Shown here piece after piece: positions 27,188-36,859 of a stretch of DNA of 64,000 bases. The stretch is taken from contig CANNCA010000006.1 in the NCBI GenBank assembly GCA_947503005.1, forward strand, positions 124,001 through 188,000. The letters run 5' to 3'. The notes below the pieces were generated by a model that was not told the origin of the DNA, searched no databases, and was given only the letters and a program-made list of their open reading frames with translations. The first letter of the stretch is position 1; the number at the start of each line of letters is the position of its first letter. The stretch comes from an uncultured Flavobacteriaceae bacterium (GTDB taxonomy: Bacteria > Bacteroidota > Bacteroidia > Flavobacteriales > Flavobacteriaceae). Both the position numbers and the translations under genes were made by a program.

Positions 27188-27910
27188 CTAGGTTCTTCTT
27201 ATCTCGTTCAATAATATTCCCGTTGCGGTAGCAACATTCAAACTTTCCGTGGTCTTTTTTCCAAATTGGGGGATAGTGATTTTTTGGGATATCAGATTGT
27301 TCATTTCAGCTGAAATTCCGTTGGCTTCATTTCCCACAATTAAAATTGCCGCATCGGGAAGGTTTTCAGAATATACTGTAGTGCCATCCATAAAAGCTCC
27401 ATAAATAGCTAATGGGCATTCCTCTAAAAATTCTTTGAGATCCTTATAAACAATATTAACCCTCGTTATCGACCCCATAGTGGCTTGCAATACCTTAGGA
27501 TTGTAACAATCGACCGTCTGTTTCGAACACACCAAATGTTGCACACCGAACCAATCGCAAAGTCGAATTATCGTACCCAAATTTCCAGGATCTCGAACAT
27601 CATCTAAAACTACGATCCAATCCTTGAAATCAACCTGCTGTGGCTCCGGAATATGAAAAACCCCCAACACAGAATTCGGGTTTTTCAAAGTGCTCATTTG
27701 TTTTAGTTCAGCTTCTGAAATAATAGTGATATCAGCATCCGTATAACCAAAAATATCAGGGGCTGTACTAAAAACCTCATATGGTTTAATTGCCGAGGCT
27801 AAAACCTCTTTTACAGCCTTTACTCCTTCAACAATAAATAGTCCGTTTTCATTTCGGTACTTTTTTTGATGTAAGCTTCGTATTAGTTTTATTTGGCTTT
27901 TACCGACCAT
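27188..27910 (-). CDS. TrmH/SpoU-family RNA 2'-O-methyltransferase
   Basis: A 240-residue SPOUT-fold RNA ribose methyltransferase. The N-terminus has an RNA-binding RxxKKYRNENGLFIVEGVKAV segment of the SpoU substrate-binding type. The three SPOUT motifs follow: VLDDVRDPGNLGTIIRLCDWFG, LIVGNEANGIS and IPQFGKKTTESLNVATATGILL, which builds the trefoil knot. It is convergent with porT (3 nt apart). The target is probably rRNA, but the exact nucleotide cannot be told. Confidence 0.9.
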   Translation of the reverse strand: MVGKSQIKLIRSLHQKKYRNENGLFIVEGVKAVKEVLASAIKPYEVFSTAPDIFGYTDADITIISEAELKQMSTLKNPNSVLGVFHIPEPQQVDFKDWIVVLDDVRDPGNLGTIIRLCDWFGVQHLVCSKQTVDCYNPKVLQATMGSITRVNIVYKDLKEFLEECPLAIYGAFMDGTTVYSENLPDAAILIVGNEANGISAEMNNLISQKITIPQFGKKTTESLNVATATGILLNEIRRT

Positions 27911-28094
27911 TCGATAAATGTGTTTGTTTAATGATCCCGTTTCAACTTTTCCATTGGCTGCAAAATATGCTTTTGTAACTACTTTTCGACTTTTTATCTT
28001 TCGGTAACCCTGCTACGGAACTTAAAAAAGTCTTCAATTGGGCACAAAATGATTAATTTTCGCTTCAAAGTAAAAAGTTTAAACGAGTTCGCTG

Positions 28095-28102
28095 TATTTT
28101 TG
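28095..28102 (+). promoter_or_regulatory. possible -7 box before tamL
   Basis: TATTTTTG fits TAnnTTTG and ends 6 nt before the ATG at 28109. If used, the message would be nearly leaderless, so this is tentative. Confidence 0.3.
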
Positions 28103-28108
28103 ATTTCT

Positions 28109-30733
28109 ATGAGGAGTGTATTGCACTTTACAAACTGCACAGCTAAAATAAGTGTATTATTTATAGTTATTGCGATCACGTCTTGCAACTCACTGCGAAG
28201 AGTAGATGATAACGAACTTCTGATTACCAAAAACACTATATCCACGGATGGTGAGAAAATTGCGGATGAGTCAATAGAAACTTTGATCATCCAAGAACCG
28301 AATACCACCTTACTGGGTTATCCCCTACGATTGAACCTCTACAATTTGGCTAAGGTAAATCCTGATTCCTCCTTCAATGATTGGTTATATCGAAAAGAAA
28401 AAAGAAAAAAACGTCTTGATAATTTCTTTTCGGAAAAGCAGGTCAATAGACTAGGTGAATCGTTTTTAGTGAAAGGTTTAAGTGAATGGTTAAAAGATAT
28501 CGGCGAACCCCCTGCAGTACTAGACACTACCTTAACACAAAAATCACTGGAACGTTTGAGCGCGTATTACAGCAGCAAAGGGTATTTCAATAATAGCACC
28601 AGTTACACCATTGATAGCCTTAAAAAAAAGCAGCGAGTAGCAGTGAATTATGATATTGATTTAGGAAAGCCTTTTATGTTGGATACGGTCTATAATGACA
28701 TCTCCTCAAAAGCCATTGATTCCCTATATCAAATAAATAAGGCGAAGTCTTTTGTAAAACAGGGCAAGCAATTCGATATTGATGATTTCAATAAAGAACG
28801 CGAAAGGCTAACCACAGTTTTTAGAAACAACGGTGTATGGAATTTTCAAGAAAGTGCTATTAGCTATGACGTGGTTACCGATACTACGAGACTGGCCGAT
28901 GATCAAGAAATGGACATCAAATTAAATATCGATGACCTTAAGAAGAGGAGTGAAAATTCAGTTACCACACAAGAATACAAGGTGGCATCATTTGATAAAA
29001 TCAATATTTATACCGATTTCTTAAACGAAGGAGATGATGCAATGCAGTTTGAACGTTTTGGCGATTATACCGTATTCTACAAGAACAAACTCCGTTTTAA
29101 ACCAAGTGCCTTGACCGATGCTATATTTTTCAAAAAAGATAGCATCTTTCGTGATATTGACCGAATACGAACCCTAAGACAGATCAATAGTCTCAATGTC
29201 TTTAAATATCCTTCAATAACCATTGAGGAAGATAGTACACGTACACGTCTGACCTCAAACATATATTTAACACCAAAGCCAAAATATTCTTTTAGGGTGA
29301 ATCTTGATGCCACACATTCAAGTTATCAACAAATTGGTTTAGGTTTCAGTCCGTCGCTACAAGCACGAAATATTTTTAGAGGTGGTGAAAACCTTAGTCT
29401 TTCGGGGAGACTTAATGTCGGTTCCTCAAACGACGAAAGCATCAATGACAATCGTTTTTTCAACCTTTACGAATGGGGAACGGACCTGAATCTTGATATC
29501 CCCAGAATTATATTTCCATTTATCAACACTAAAAAGTGGATTCCGAATTATATGCTTCCCAAAACAAGGGCAAGCGTTGGTATTAGTTCACAGAAGAACA
29601 TAGGACTGGACAAACGTACCTTGAATACCGTTCTCGGTTATAATTGGACGCCTGATGATTTCAAAAAACATAACGTTGAATTATTGAACGTTCAATTTGT
29701 AAATAACCTGAACACCACTCGTTTTTTTAATGTATACCAAAACAGCTACGCACAACTAAATACCATAGCAATTGACGACAATGTTGTTGGCTTGGTTAAC
29801 CCTATTTATTTTAACGAAGATGGTAATTTGACAACACCTAGTGAAACAGTTGATGAAACTCAAATCCCGGGCACAGATGGATTTATTGATGATGTTATCG
29901 GGGGTACGATTCCGGTTTCCAATAATGGTCTTACCCAAGAAAACTTTAACGATGTCAATAGCATTGAAGAGCGGCGACAAAGGTTGACTGAAAACAACCT
30001 CATTTTTGCAACGAATTATACGTTTAACATCAATAACCGACAAGGACCAACTGACAATCAGTTTTATCAGTTTCGGTTTAAAGCGGAAAGTGCGGGCAAT
30101 TTACTCTCGGCTATTTCATACCTCATACCATTTAATCAAAATGAAGAAAATGATAATTTAGAAGTTTTAGACGTAGCGTACTCACAATATATAAAAACCG
30201 AATTCGATTATGTAAAGTATTGGGACCTCTCGCGTGCCAACGTTTTGGCCATGCGTAGCTTTTTCGGTATCGCGATACCTTACGGTAATGCAGATAATAT
30301 ACCTTTTGTTCGTAGTTATTTTGCGGGGGGGTCAAATGACAACCGTGGGTGGAGACCCTATTCGCTTGGCCCAGGGAGAAGCAGCGCTGTCAATGATTTT
30401 AATGAAGCCAATCTCAAATTGGCTGTGAATTTAGAATACCGTTTCCCTATAGCAGGCAATTTTAAAGGCGCCCTATTTGTCGATGCCGGAAACATTTGGA
30501 ACGTTTTTGACAACGTAGACGACCCAGATTTGACCTTCAATGGCCTTAGTTCCCTAAAAGATATCGCTTTGGGCTCCGGCTTCGGAATCCGTTATGATTT
30601 CACGTATTTTGTACTAAGAGGTGATTTAGGCTTCAAGACCTATAACCCGGCCGAGGAAATGTCAAAAAGGTGGTTTAGAGAATACAATTTTGGCAATTCA
30701 TTGCTTCAAATTGGTATCAACTATCCGTTTTAG
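28109..30733 (+). CDS. BamA/TamA-family outer-membrane lipoprotein (TamL-like)
   Basis: A large Omp85-superfamily protein of 874 residues from the ATG at 28109; the frame is open to 28049. It carries a lipobox (VIAITSC), which is characteristic of TamL, the Bacteroidota lipoprotein form of TamA. POTRA-like repeats occupy roughly residues 40-390. A C-terminal 16-strand barrel contains the SFFGIAIPYGNADNIPFVRSYFAGGSNDNRGWRPYSLGPG segment, which holds the conserved motif of the barrel L6 loop. The protein ends in the aromatic LQIGINYPF. It likely aids outer-membrane protein or lipid assembly together with a TamB partner not seen here. The TrmH-family gene is divergent. Confidence 0.88.
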   Translation: MRSVLHFTNCTAKISVLFIVIAITSCNSLRRVDDNELLITKNTISTDGEKIADESIETLIIQEPNTTLLGYPLRLNLYNLAKVNPDSSFNDWLYRKEKRKKRLDNFFSEKQVNRLGESFLVKGLSEWLKDIGEPPAVLDTTLTQKSLERLSAYYSSKGYFNNSTSYTIDSLKKKQRVAVNYDIDLGKPFMLDTVYNDISSKAIDSLYQINKAKSFVKQGKQFDIDDFNKERERLTTVFRNNGVWNFQESAISYDVVTDTTRLADDQEMDIKLNIDDLKKRSENSVTTQEYKVASFDKINIYTDFLNEGDDAMQFERFGDYTVFYKNKLRFKPSALTDAIFFKKDSIFRDIDRIRTLRQINSLNVFKYPSITIEEDSTRTRLTSNIYLTPKPKYSFRVNLDATHSSYQQIGLGFSPSLQARNIFRGGENLSLSGRLNVGSSNDESINDNRFFNLYEWGTDLNLDIPRIIFPFINTKKWIPNYMLPKTRASVGISSQKNIGLDKRTLNTVLGYNWTPDDFKKHNVELLNVQFVNNLNTTRFFNVYQNSYAQLNTIAIDDNVVGLVNPIYFNEDGNLTTPSETVDETQIPGTDGFIDDVIGGTIPVSNNGLTQENFNDVNSIEERRQRLTENNLIFATNYTFNINNRQGPTDNQFYQFRFKAESAGNLLSAISYLIPFNQNEENDNLEVLDVAYSQYIKTEFDYVKYWDLSRANVLAMRSFFGIAIPYGNADNIPFVRSYFAGGSNDNRGWRPYSLGPGRSSAVNDFNEANLKLAVNLEYRFPIAGNFKGALFVDAGNIWNVFDNVDDPDLTFNGLSSLKDIALGSGFGIRYDFTYFVLRGDLGFKTYNPAEEMSKRWFREYNFGNSLLQIGINYPF

Positions 30734-30771
30734 TATTTTACGGATTATTTAAATCTTAAGTATTCCAGACA

Positions 30772-33150
30772 ATGAAATACTTTTTCCTGTCCATATTTCT
30801 GTTTTGCTGCACTGCCTCAATTGCCCAGTCCTCGTTGATAGATCGATTGCATACAATGCAAAAAAACCCAAGACTGAAAGAGAAAGTTTACGTCCACACC
30901 AACAAGACATCTTATTTTCCTGATGATGTTATTTGGTTCAAGGCCTATGTAGGCGATTCTATCAACTACCCATCGGTTCAAACTCGCAAATTGAATGTAA
31001 ACCTTATTGATTTAGAAGGCAATGTCATTTTTTCAAGAAACATATTAATAGAAGATGGCGTTGGTTCAGGGCAACTCGAACTTAACGAAGCAATCGGTTC
31101 GGGAACATACTATCTGCAAGCAAGAACTAACTACATGCGCAATTTCGGTGAGGATTATCAGTATTTACAGGAAATCAAAATTCTTGGTCAAGAATTAATC
31201 GAAAACTCAGAAAAAGACGATAAATACGATGTTCAACTGCTTCCTGAAGGTGGGCATCTAATTGAAAGTATTGAGAATGTTCTTGGTATAAAGGCAACGA
31301 AAAATGGCCAAAGTATTGACTTTACAGGAGGTATTTTTAACCAACAAGAGGAGCTAGTTGCCAAATTCAAAAGTGAACATGCCGGTCTGAGCAGCTGTAA
31401 GTTCATTTATGAAAAAGGAGAAAAATATAATGCTAGGATCAGACTTCAAGATACAACTTTAGTACTGACGTTGCCACCTGTGTTGGCCCAAGGAATAGCA
31501 TTACAAGTGGATAATACTGACGAGAATAACCTTAAAATTCACCTCAAAACCAATGAGGCCACATTCTTTAATCAAGTTTATTCGAACTATTCCCTTCTTT
31601 ATTATCAAGATCGTCAAATATTCAACCTAATTTCAGTGGCAAGGCTGGATTCACTTACTGCATTAATTGAAACCAACAAAAAAATATTCCTTGAAGGGGT
31701 ACATACGGTAACGCTATTTGCAGATAACAAACCTATAGCCGAACGTAAATTCTTTATTGAAACAGACCGAAAGAAATCGTTTATTACTTTAGAAAAATCG
31801 AAAATCGAAAACGACTCGATTGCCTATCGTCTTTTGGCAAAAGGAAAAAGAAAAAATCCAGAAATAAAATTAAGCGTTTCGGTTCTCCAGAAAAAAAATG
31901 GGACAATTGACGTTAAAAATACAATTGAAAGTGACTTTTTGCTTACTCCGTATGTGAAAGGCTATGTGGAAAACCCTGCGTACTACTTCAATACTGAAAA
32001 CGATAAAAGAAAAGAACATTTAGACCTGCTATTGCTCACACAGGGTTGGACAGGATATACTTTAACTGAAATTATCCGGAGAATTAACCCCGAAGAAAAC
32101 TATAAATTTGAAACTGGTTTTGAATTAAAAGGCACACTAAAAGACGAGGCAAGGCATAAAAATATAGTGCTAATTCCTAACAACTTTCGCATTATCGATA
32201 AAGTTTCCCTGAATGGTCAGTCTGACTTTACCTTTCAAAACCTGAACGTTTTCAAATATGATACCGTTAGGGTAGCTTATCAGAATTGGCTGGGTAAAAT
32301 CATCAAACCCATGAAAATAGTCTATGATACCATTGAAAGCAAAAGTGTTCCCAAGTTTTTAATTCCGAACACTAATAAACTACCAAAGACTGAAATAAAT
32401 ACTGCTGATACTTCCAATAAAATCTTACCTGATGAGGTAAATTTGGTCAACACTAACCTTCAACCCAGAAACTTCGACGGAACGATTATCCTAGATGAAG
32501 CAATCGTATCAGAAAAAAAACGCAGTGAACGCTATTTAGAAAGAAGAAAAGTCATCGAAAAGTATAAACCTTTGGTACGTGACATCGGAAAATATCGTGA
32601 TATCCCCATCCCGGAAGTATTGATAAAATACAATCATAATTTGATGGCCTTTCTCACCCACCAAGGTTTTAGACTTCAAACGTATGATTCTTTTCGAAAC
32701 TATCTACAAGGCACCAAAAGCATCGGTCTCTTATTTATCAATGGTAGGTTCATCCAACCTGAAGAATTGCCTAGTAGTGTTCAATTGCAGATGAAAGACA
32801 TCGCAAATATTATGGTCCATAATACCAGCGTTCTCCGCCCCAGACGCCGTGTAAACCTTAGCTATTTTCATGTATTTACCTCGGAGAAAACCACTGAACT
32901 TTTTGACAAGTTTGTTATTACAGACGGTTTTGACCACCCCAAAAAATACTATACCCCTTTATATGCATTTGAACGGCCAAAACCGATTAATATCAGGGAA
33001 ATCGATTGGAAACCACATTTAACAACAAATAAGAAAGGAGAGGTCTATTTTAAAATCGCAAGAAACCATAAAATTGATAGCCTGTTCTTTGTTATACAGG
33101 GTTTTTCAAACCAAGGCCATTTAATTTCTAAAACTATACGGGCAGAATAG
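30772..33150 (+). CDS. large exported protein with MG2-like domain
   Basis: A 792-residue exported protein with signal MKYFFLSIFLFCCTASIAQ. Near the N-terminus it has a macroglobulin-MG2-like segment, EKVYVHTNKTSYFPDDVIWFKAYV, followed by strand-rich repeats. The last quarter (from about 580) has LDEAIVSEKKRSERYLERRKVIEKYKPL and a region resembling a TonB-plug fragment. No thioester or protease motif is visible, so it is not a true alpha-2-macroglobulin. It follows the TamL-like gene by 38 nt and may be cotranscribed. Function is unknown; a surface role is likely. Confidence 0.78.
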   Translation: MKYFFLSIFLFCCTASIAQSSLIDRLHTMQKNPRLKEKVYVHTNKTSYFPDDVIWFKAYVGDSINYPSVQTRKLNVNLIDLEGNVIFSRNILIEDGVGSGQLELNEAIGSGTYYLQARTNYMRNFGEDYQYLQEIKILGQELIENSEKDDKYDVQLLPEGGHLIESIENVLGIKATKNGQSIDFTGGIFNQQEELVAKFKSEHAGLSSCKFIYEKGEKYNARIRLQDTTLVLTLPPVLAQGIALQVDNTDENNLKIHLKTNEATFFNQVYSNYSLLYYQDRQIFNLISVARLDSLTALIETNKKIFLEGVHTVTLFADNKPIAERKFFIETDRKKSFITLEKSKIENDSIAYRLLAKGKRKNPEIKLSVSVLQKKNGTIDVKNTIESDFLLTPYVKGYVENPAYYFNTENDKRKEHLDLLLLTQGWTGYTLTEIIRRINPEENYKFETGFELKGTLKDEARHKNIVLIPNNFRIIDKVSLNGQSDFTFQNLNVFKYDTVRVAYQNWLGKIIKPMKIVYDTIESKSVPKFLIPNTNKLPKTEINTADTSNKILPDEVNLVNTNLQPRNFDGTIILDEAIVSEKKRSERYLERRKVIEKYKPLVRDIGKYRDIPIPEVLIKYNHNLMAFLTHQGFRLQTYDSFRNYLQGTKSIGLLFINGRFIQPEELPSSVQLQMKDIANIMVHNTSVLRPRRRVNLSYFHVFTSEKTTELFDKFVITDGFDHPKKYYTPLYAFERPKPINIREIDWKPHLTTNKKGEVYFKIARNHKIDSLFFVIQGFSNQGHLISKTIRAE

Positions 33151-33193
33151 ATTGTTTTTATAAAACTACTTTTTTAAGCCTTGTTTATTTTAT

Positions 33194-33201
33194 TACTTTT
33201 G
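33194..33201 (+). promoter_or_regulatory. -7 box for fbaA
   Basis: TACTTTTG fits TAnnTTTG, 37 nt before the fbaA ATG. Confidence 0.5.
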
Positions 33202-33238
33202 CTCATCGATTTAATTAACAATTAAAGACACTATTCTT

Positions 33239-34306
33239 ATGGCCCACAATATCAAACCTGGCGTAGCCACTGGTGATGAAGTTCAAGAAATTTTCAACTA
33301 CGCGAAGGAAAAAGGGTTTGCCCTTCCTGCCGTTAACGTAATAGGTTCTAATACGATCAACGGAGTGTTGGAAACAGCCGCGGCCCTGAATGCGCCTGTT
33401 ATCATTCAATTCTCAAATGGAGGCGCGCAATTCAATGCGGGCAAAGGCCTTTCAAACGAAGGTCAAAAAGCTGCAATTCAAGGTGCTGTTGCCGGCGCAA
33501 AACATGTGCATCAATTGGCCGAAGCATATGGAGCGACGGTTATCTTGCATACTGATCATTGTGCGAAGAAATTGTTGCCGTGGATTGACGGAATGTTGGA
33601 TGCCAGTGAAAAGCACTATGCTGAAACTGGAAAATCATTGTTCAGTAGTCATATGATCGATTTATCTGAAGAACCAATTGAAGAGAATATTGAAATCTGT
33701 AAAGGTTATTTAGAAAGAATGGCCAAAATGGATATGACCTTGGAAATCGAATTAGGCATCACAGGTGGTGAGGAAGACGGTGTGGACAATTCTGATGTTG
33801 ACGATTCAAAACTATACACCCAGCCTGAGGAAGTAGCCTATGCATATGAGGAGTTATCTAAAGTGAGTCCAAGGTTTACCATTGCCGCTGCTTTCGGAAA
33901 CGTACATGGCGTTTACAAGCCCGGAAACGTTAAATTGACTCCAAAAATCTTAAAAAATTCACAGGAATATGTTTCTGAAAAATTCGGTGTAGAGCACAAT
34001 CATATTGATTTTGTTTTCCATGGTGGTTCAGGATCTACGGTTGAAGAAATTCGTGAGGGCATAAGTTATGGTGTTATTAAAATGAACATCGATACTGATT
34101 TGCAATACGCTTTTCTTTCAGGTGTACGTGATTATATTCAAGAAAAAAAGGATTATCTTCAATCGCAGATTGGTAACCCAACTGGTCCGGACGAGCCGAA
34201 TAAAAAATCGTACGACCCACGGGTTTGGTTACGTGAAGGCGAAAAGACATTTGTTGAAAGACTTAAAAAGGCTTTTGAAGACCTGAACAATGTAAATACG
34301 CTTTAA
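33239..34306 (+). CDS. fbaA: class II fructose-bisphosphate aldolase
   Basis: A 355-residue zinc aldolase of glycolysis and gluconeogenesis that cleaves fructose 1,6-bisphosphate to DHAP and glyceraldehyde 3-phosphate. The metal site motifs HTDHCAKKLLPW and AFGNVHGVYKPG are present, together with DFVFHGGSGS and INIDTDLQYAF-like KMNIDTDLQYAF for phosphate and substrate binding. The length fits the class IIA (E. coli FbaA) subgroup. It has its own -7 box and is followed by accD 38 nt later. Confidence 0.96.
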   Translation: MAHNIKPGVATGDEVQEIFNYAKEKGFALPAVNVIGSNTINGVLETAAALNAPVIIQFSNGGAQFNAGKGLSNEGQKAAIQGAVAGAKHVHQLAEAYGATVILHTDHCAKKLLPWIDGMLDASEKHYAETGKSLFSSHMIDLSEEPIEENIEICKGYLERMAKMDMTLEIELGITGGEEDGVDNSDVDDSKLYTQPEEVAYAYEELSKVSPRFTIAAAFGNVHGVYKPGNVKLTPKILKNSQEYVSEKFGVEHNHIDFVFHGGSGSTVEEIREGISYGVIKMNIDTDLQYAFLSGVRDYIQEKKDYLQSQIGNPTGPDEPNKKSYDPRVWLREGEKTFVERLKKAFEDLNNVNTL

Positions 34307-34344
34307 GTACAAATTAAAGTTGCCCAAACTTAAAATCCTGATGT

Positions 34345-35211
34345 ATGACAGCTTGGTTTAAAAGAACTGAAAAAGGAATTCAGACAGCCACAGAACAAAA
34401 GAAAGATACCCCAAGGGGCCTTTGGTATAAATCACCTACTGGCAAAATTGTGGAGTCAGATGAGTTGGCAAAGAATTTTTATGTTAGCCCTGAAGACGAT
34501 TATCATGTCCGTATCGGTAGCAAAGAGTATTTTGAGATTCTTTTTGATGAAAACAAATTCAATGAACTTGATGCCAAGCTGACCTCGAAAGATCCTTTGA
34601 AATTCGAGGATACTAAAAAATATGCGGATCGCTTGAAAGCTGCTCAAAAAAAGACCGGATTAAAAGACGCCGTTAGAACGGCTATGGGGAAATCATATGG
34701 CAAAGATTTAACTGTAGCCTGTATGGATTTTGCTTTTATTGGCGGTTCAATGGGAAGTGTCGTTGGTGAAAAAATCGCCCGAGCCATTGACCATGCCATT
34801 AAGAAGAAAACACCCTTCGTGATGATTTCAAAATCCGGAGGTGCTAGAATGATGGAAGCTGCACTTTCGCTGATGCAACTGGCAAAAACTTCTGCAAAAT
34901 TAGCTCAACTGGCCGAAGCGAAACTCCCATATATCTCATTATGTACGGACCCCACCACAGGTGGCACAACAGCATCTTACGCCATGCTGGGTGATATTAA
35001 CATATCTGAACCAGGAGCTTTAATCGGTTTCGCAGGGCCACGGGTAGTTAAAGACACGACAGGCAAAGAACTACCAGAAGGATTCCAGTCTGCTGAATTT
35101 GTTAAGGAACACGGTTTTTTAGATTTCATCAGTCATAGAAAAGATTTGAAAAAGAAAATCAATCTCTACATTGATTTAATTCAAAACATCCCGATAAGGA
35201 CGGAAGCCTAA
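34345..35211 (+). CDS. accD: acetyl-CoA carboxylase carboxyltransferase subunit beta, zinc ribbon cysteines absent
   Basis: AccD forms with AccA the carboxyltransferase that makes malonyl-CoA for fatty-acid synthesis. The 288-residue protein has the crotonase-like core with [39 protein letters not shown] and the oxyanion segment [16 protein letters not shown]. The N-terminal zinc ribbon of most bacterial AccD is not intact: the two CPxC knuckles read S30-P-T-G33 and S48-P-E-D51, so all four ligands are missing. The surrounding residues ([21 protein letters not shown]) are kept. The protein is otherwise complete. Confidence 0.94.
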   Translation: MTAWFKRTEKGIQTATEQKKDTPRGLWYKSPTGKIVESDELAKNFYVSPEDDYHVRIGSKEYFEILFDENKFNELDAKLTSKDPLKFEDTKKYADRLKAAQKKTGLKDAVRTAMGKSYGKDLTVACMDFAFIGGSMGSVVGEKIARAIDHAIKKKTPFVMISKSGGARMMEAALSLMQLAKTSAKLAQLAEAKLPYISLCTDPTTGGTTASYAMLGDINISEPGALIGFAGPRVVKDTTGKELPEGFQSAEFVKEHGFLDFISHRKDLKKKINLYIDLIQNIPIRTEA

Positions 35212-35242
35212 GTCCGACATAGATTGGGAATATACTTGTCTA

Positions 35243-35761
35243 ATGCGATTTCCCATGCGAACTGCGATAATACCTTTATTTTTTCTACTCGTACTTTGGG
35301 TAACTTGTTGTTCGTCTAATGAAAAAGACATAGCACAAGACAAAACCACTGAGGAGCAAGAACTACAAGAAACAACCGAAGGGCTCGCGAGCGTAACCGA
35401 CGTATCTATTTCAGGAGAAGAAAATCAATATACTTTTAGTATTACTGTTTCAAGTCCTGATTTAGGATGCCAGTAGTATGCCGATTGGTGGGAAGTCGTT
35501 GATCTTGACGGAAACCTTTTGTATCGCAGAATTTTGGCCCATAGTCATGTGAACGAGCAACCCTTTACCCGTTCAGGAGGGCCCATTGATATATCCGAGA
35601 ATAGGGAGGTCTACATCAGGGCACATATGAATACAACTGGTTATGGAAACAAAATTTTTAAAGGTTCAGTTGTTAATGGATTCTCCTCCTCGAGTTTAGA
35701 AATCGACTTTGCAAAAGAGTTGGAAAAAGTGGAGCCCCTGCCAGATACATGTGCTTTTTAA
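35243..35761 (+). pseudogene. lipoprotein gene interrupted by one in-frame TAG
   Basis: Two open segments share one frame and are separated only by TAG at 35474-35476. Together they encode a ~171-residue lipoprotein: signal with lipobox VTCC, an acidic linker, then a strand-rich domain beginning SVTDVSISGEENQYTF. The text runs smoothly across the stop (SPDLGCQ, stop, YADWWEVVDLDG), which suggests a single C-to-T change of a CAG. The second segment keeps a clean coding sequence to its own stop (PDTCAF), so the change is recent or an assembly error. The family is not recognised. It follows accD by 31 nt. Confidence 0.7.
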
Positions 35762-35772
35762 AGCAAAAAAAA

Positions 35773-35802
35773 AGCCGCTGAAACAATTAGTTTTCAACGG
35801 CT
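35773..35802. terminator. bidirectional terminator between convergent genes
   Basis: Hairpin AGCCGCTGAAA / TTTTCAACGGCT (one mismatch), flanked by an A-run on the left that gives a T-run for the minus-strand gene. It lies between the stops at 35761 and 35827. Confidence 0.8.
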
Positions 35803-35826
35803 CTACTTATTTACCAAGTGTCTTTC

Positions 35827-36693
35827 TTATTTCTTGAAAAAGCGTCTTAGTTGTACTTCTTTAGATTCGCCATTGGGAGTAGTTAATGTTCCCGTTGAAT
35901 CGCACGTACCATCTCCAAAATCAACAGTAGCCGTTGCATCGTTTCTTGTAATGGCAAGTACACCGCTTACAATAAACCTACAAGACCATTCTCTTCGTAA
36001 CGGAACAGTAATCTCTTTTTGGAATACATTGCCCAATTTATTCGTATAAACGGCATTTCCTGAAATTAGAAAAACATTATCTCCCCAAAAACCGGAACCA
36101 TAACCCTCGATCCATTCGCGAGTTCTGTTCGCACTGAAACTTGCAGTGGTCTCATCGGGCCAAACGCCGTTAAACTGAGAGACTGCATTTGATTGTGGGT
36201 TGCCATTATCATTCGCTCGAGAACGTTCAATAGTTGCGCTACCAGCTACTTCAACCTCATTGTAGGTGAAATTTTCCAATGAGAGGTTAAGAGTTTTTGT
36301 CGTGGCATCCATATCTTTTAAATAACTCAGATAGATAATTCCACTAAGCACATTGCCATTTCGCAATTCGCAACCATCTCCAAAATCTATTGTTTTTTCT
36401 TTTGTGGTATCCGTAACTACCGTAGTGACCGTTGCACAATCTGGCAAATGATCGGATAAGTAGGTGCTTTTAGAGGTCGTACGGATCTCATCGGCAGTAT
36501 ATAAGTCTTCCGCGATACTACTTATCTCATCTGAAATGAGCTCCGCTTCATCACTTATTTTGAGTTCTGTGGCTGTAATAACTTCAGCGCTTTCAAGATT
36601 TTGCGTTTCTTCATTTTTTTCACATGAAACTAGTAACGCAATTGACATTAGCGACCAACCTAAAAGGCCAGTCTTTGTGAGGCTTTTTTTCAT
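35827..36693 (-). CDS. lipoprotein with two DFGDG motifs, function unknown
   Basis: A 288-residue predicted lipoprotein (signal ending MSIALLVSC). After an acidic linker rich in Ile/Ser/Glu, the mature part contains two similar segments: VTTVVTDTTKEKTIDFGDGCELRNGNVLSG at about residues 90-120 and VLAITRNDATATVDFGDGTCDSTGTLT near the end. Each has DFGDG, a following Cys and then a Gly-containing turn, which suggests an internal duplication. I recognise no named family. The gene is monocistronic and convergent with the broken lipoprotein gene. Confidence 0.8.
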   Translation of the reverse strand: MKKSLTKTGLLGWSLMSIALLVSCEKNEETQNLESAEVITATELKISDEAELISDEISSIAEDLYTADEIRTTSKSTYLSDHLPDCATVTTVVTDTTKEKTIDFGDGCELRNGNVLSGIIYLSYLKDMDATTKTLNLSLENFTYNEVEVAGSATIERSRANDNGNPQSNAVSQFNGVWPDETTASFSANRTREWIEGYGSGFWGDNVFLISGNAVYTNKLGNVFQKEITVPLRREWSCRFIVSGVLAITRNDATATVDFGDGTCDSTGTLTTPNGESKEVQLRRFFKK

Positions 36694-36797
36694 AACAATT
36701 AATTTATAAGGTTATGGGTCTATGACTTCATCAAAACAAAAAGGTTTAATATCCTATTTAAAATCCGCCTAAAATAGGCTCATCCCAAAAATATTTT

Positions 36798-36805
36798 TAT
36801 CTTTG
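36798..36805 (+). promoter_or_regulatory. -7 box for rpsO
   Basis: TATCTTTG fits TAnnTTTG, 54 nt before the rpsO ATG. Confidence 0.55.
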
Positions 36806-36859
36806 CCGCCTGATTGAAGTACAGTCAGATACATAAAAATCATTTAAAATAATATTGGA

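Noticed and set aside
27184-27190. Terminator between porT and the TrmH-family gene
   Set aside because: The stops are 3 nt apart and no hairpin is present; transcripts must overlap.
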